A DNA stretch of 32,888 bases from a virus: the IMG/VR virus record IMGVR_UViG_3300034418_005493, positions 1-32,888 of that record, one strand, 5' to 3'. The first letter of the stretch is position 1; each line of letters starts with the position of its first letter. Under the pieces are notes generated by a model that saw only the letters and a program-made list of their open reading frames with translations, had not been told where the DNA came from and did not search any database. Of this stretch, positions 31,538-32,888 are shown in pieces. Made by a program: the position numbers and the translations under genes.

Positions 31538-32584
31538 ATGAGTAATAAAAATGTAATTACAAATCTCACTATAAAGCAAATGGCAGATAGTAGTGCTATG
31601 GGCTTTAATAAAGACTATATAGCTAGATCATCTGATGTTAACTTTGATATTTTAGGTAAAGCTTTTAGAGACACAGGTAAGGTATATGCTAAACTTAAAA
31701 TAGCTATAGAAACTAATAATTGCGTATCTGATTATTGTGAGTATGAAATGAACAAAGTAAAGCAACTAGAGCAAGCGCCTCAAGCTGCTTTAGATTTTTT
31801 AGCTATGCTTATTTCTAATGTTGAAATAACAGAAGAGCCAAACTTTGATCCTAATAATAATTACGAGTACACTGTAGTTAACTCTATATTAAAAGAACGA
31901 CCAGGTTTTTCTAAAACTGACGGTTATGATATTGCTTTACATTTGTTAGAAGATGGTACTCAAGATATTGTTTTCATTGGGCCAGCATTTGAAAAGCCGT
32001 TAGTTATAAACAATTCTGCGTTAAACTCTTTGAATGAATCAGGTACTACAATAGTAGCATCGACGCCTGATATAACTAAAGATATGGTTAAGCTATTAAC
32101 TGAGGTTAATATATTTTCACCAGAAGATGTTAATGAGGCTGGTCAATTAAAATCAGGTGCAAAAATAAAAGAAGAGTTTATACTTAAAACTGCAGACGGT
32201 AATTTCGATTATGAAATAATAGAAATAGGTAACGGTAAAGGTAGAAACATATTAAAATACGATATGGATAGAATAAAAAGAGTTTCTAATCCTTTCGTAG
32301 ACGCCGAAATAGCCGCTACAATGGCTTCTGAAGAAGAAACTATAGCTGCTTGGAACGTTTACCTGTCTGAAGGTAAATACTGGTCTTATACAGAGGATTT
32401 ACCATTAGATCAATCTAAGCGAGATGAGTTTTCTAAAAAATATAAAGATTACTTTATGAATAATTATTTGTTGCAATTTACTAAAAATCAATTGCCAACA
32501 ATACCTGAAGATGCTGTAGTATTTGATTTGCAAGAAGCTAAAATGGCTAAAGCACAAGCGTTTATCGAAGCTAATAACCTATAA
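31538..32584 (+). CDS. Hypothetical protein, probable virion/cargo
   Basis: A 348-residue protein. I use the ATG at 31538 (AAGGATATG, MSNKNVITNLTIKQMADSSAMG), seven bases after the previous stop. An in-frame ATG at 31481 would overlap the previous gene by 50 bases and add unrelated residues. Text: a helical N-terminal third (DILGKAFRDTGKVYAKLKIAIE; CVSDYCEYEMNKVKQLEQAPQAALDFLAML), a beta-rich middle (DGYDIALHLLEDGTQDIVFIG; EEFILKTADGNFDYEIIEIGNGKGRNILKYD), and a helical C-terminus. It lies between an ejection-protein candidate and a probable large cargo gene, so a virion role is likely. I do not recognise the family. Confidence 0.65.
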   Translation: MSNKNVITNLTIKQMADSSAMGFNKDYIARSSDVNFDILGKAFRDTGKVYAKLKIAIETNNCVSDYCEYEMNKVKQLEQAPQAALDFLAMLISNVEITEEPNFDPNNNYEYTVVNSILKERPGFSKTDGYDIALHLLEDGTQDIVFIGPAFEKPLVINNSALNSLNESGTTIVASTPDITKDMVKLLTEVNIFSPEDVNEAGQLKSGAKIKEEFILKTADGNFDYEIIEIGNGKGRNILKYDMDRIKRVSNPFVDAEIAATMASEEETIAAWNVYLSEGKYWSYTEDLPLDQSKRDEFSKKYKDYFMNNYLLQFTKNQLPTIPEDAVVFDLQEAKMAKAQAFIEANNL

Positions 32585-32594
32585 ATTTAATTAA

Positions 32595-32888
32595 ATGCAA
32601 CTAGTAGAATACGTTAATTCTTTATTTGAACAAGGTTTATCTGGAGAAGAAGTTATTGCTAAAACTCAAGAGTGGAAAAAGAAAAACCAACCTGAAGAAG
32701 AAGTAAAGATAGAGGGTGTTGTAGAACAGACGGATGCAACTGCACCACCCACGGAAACACCGGAAGCGTCCGAGAATTTAGAATCTGGAAATGGAGAATA
32801 TCAATTCACGCCAACACTCGATGAAAATGTTTTAGCTGAGTATAATTTAGATTTAATAAATCAAAGAGCTGATAGAGCTATAGCTATG
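32595..32888 (+). CDS. Start of a probable large virion cargo protein, cut by window end
   Basis: 98 codons from ATG after a TTAATTAAATG leader, open to the last base. It begins MQLVEYVNSLFEQGLSGEEVIAKTQEWKKK, a helical opening. An acidic, disordered linker follows with GVVEQTDATAPPTETPEASENLESGNGEYQ, written in three familiar pieces (GVVEQTDATAPP, ETPEASEN, GEYQFTP). From memory, the 'DATAPP' linker occurs at the start of large internal or virion-associated proteins of marine Bacteroidetes-type phages. The segment then turns helical (ENVLAEYNLDLINQRADRAIA). The complete product may be an internal protein carrying enzyme domains, but nothing here shows which. Confidence 0.65.
   Translation, partial: MQLVEYVNSLFEQGLSGEEVIAKTQEWKKKNQPEEEVKIEGVVEQTDATAPPTETPEASENLESGNGEYQFTPTLDENVLAEYNLDLINQRADRAIAM

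Noticed and set aside
31481-31540. Upstream ATG at 31481 for the 348-residue protein
   Set aside because: It overlaps the previous gene by 50 bases; the ATG at 31538 has a proper spacing and leader.
1-32888. tRNA genes, integrase or attachment sites
   Set aside because: I saw no tRNA cloverleaf, integrase-like motif or flanking direct repeat; gaps are too short for most RNA genes.

Overview
The window is one strand-coherent structural and lysis region of a tailed double-stranded DNA phage. Every gene I can support lies on the + strand, genes abut or overlap, and no gap exceeds 90 bases. The DNA is AT-rich, and almost no start codon has a Shine-Dalgarno sequence. Starts instead follow A/T leaders such as TTAAATTATG, AAAAATTATG or TTAATTAAATG, as is typical of Bacteroidetes genes. 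My best guess is a phage of a (probably marine) flavobacterium, podovirus-like, with some resemblance to the crAss-like lineage in portal, terminase and tail-muzzle proteins. That placement is inference from remembered family features, not from a search.

Layout. Positions 1-6849 hold two tandem, paralogous tail-fibre genes built from GNVGIGTTSP-type repeats. The first is cut by the left edge; the second ends in a self-cleaving S74 intramolecular chaperone. Positions 6871-7619 hold two small unknown genes. Positions 7651-9451 encode a phage GroEL followed by an overlapping GroES, the reverse of the usual bacterial order, and then a small possible winged-helix protein. Positions 9893-11642 hold five small genes, one a possible HExxH metallopeptidase and several sharing short SPL(K/E)G-like peptides. 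Positions 11655-12542 hold a three-TM-family holin, a coiled-coil protein and a small conserved protein. Positions 12542-13147 encode what looks like two GroES-like folds in tandem.

The packaging and head module follows: probable small terminase (13092), large terminase (13367), portal (15578), scaffold-like protein (17996) and major capsid protein (19200). The neck and tail module is 20742-30846: an unknown structural protein, two connector/adaptor candidates, and two very large muzzle/nozzle-like ORFs that lie in the same frame and look like halves of one ancestral protein. The right end holds a glycine-zipper, Q/A-rich internal virion (ejection) candidate, an unknown protein, and the start of a probable large virion cargo protein cut by the right edge.

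How the genes fit together: TerS/TerL package DNA through the portal into a capsid built by the MCP and scaffold. Adaptors and muzzle form a short tail, fibres bind the host, internal proteins go in with DNA, and the holin helps release progeny. The GroEL/GroES pair plus the double-GroES protein suggest a phage-controlled folding machine, plausibly for capsid or the large tail proteins. The most unusual signals are this chaperonin set, a sharply GC-rich island inside terL between Walker A and Walker B, DNA-level homogenised fibre repeats, and a recurrent beta module inserted in both muzzle ORFs.
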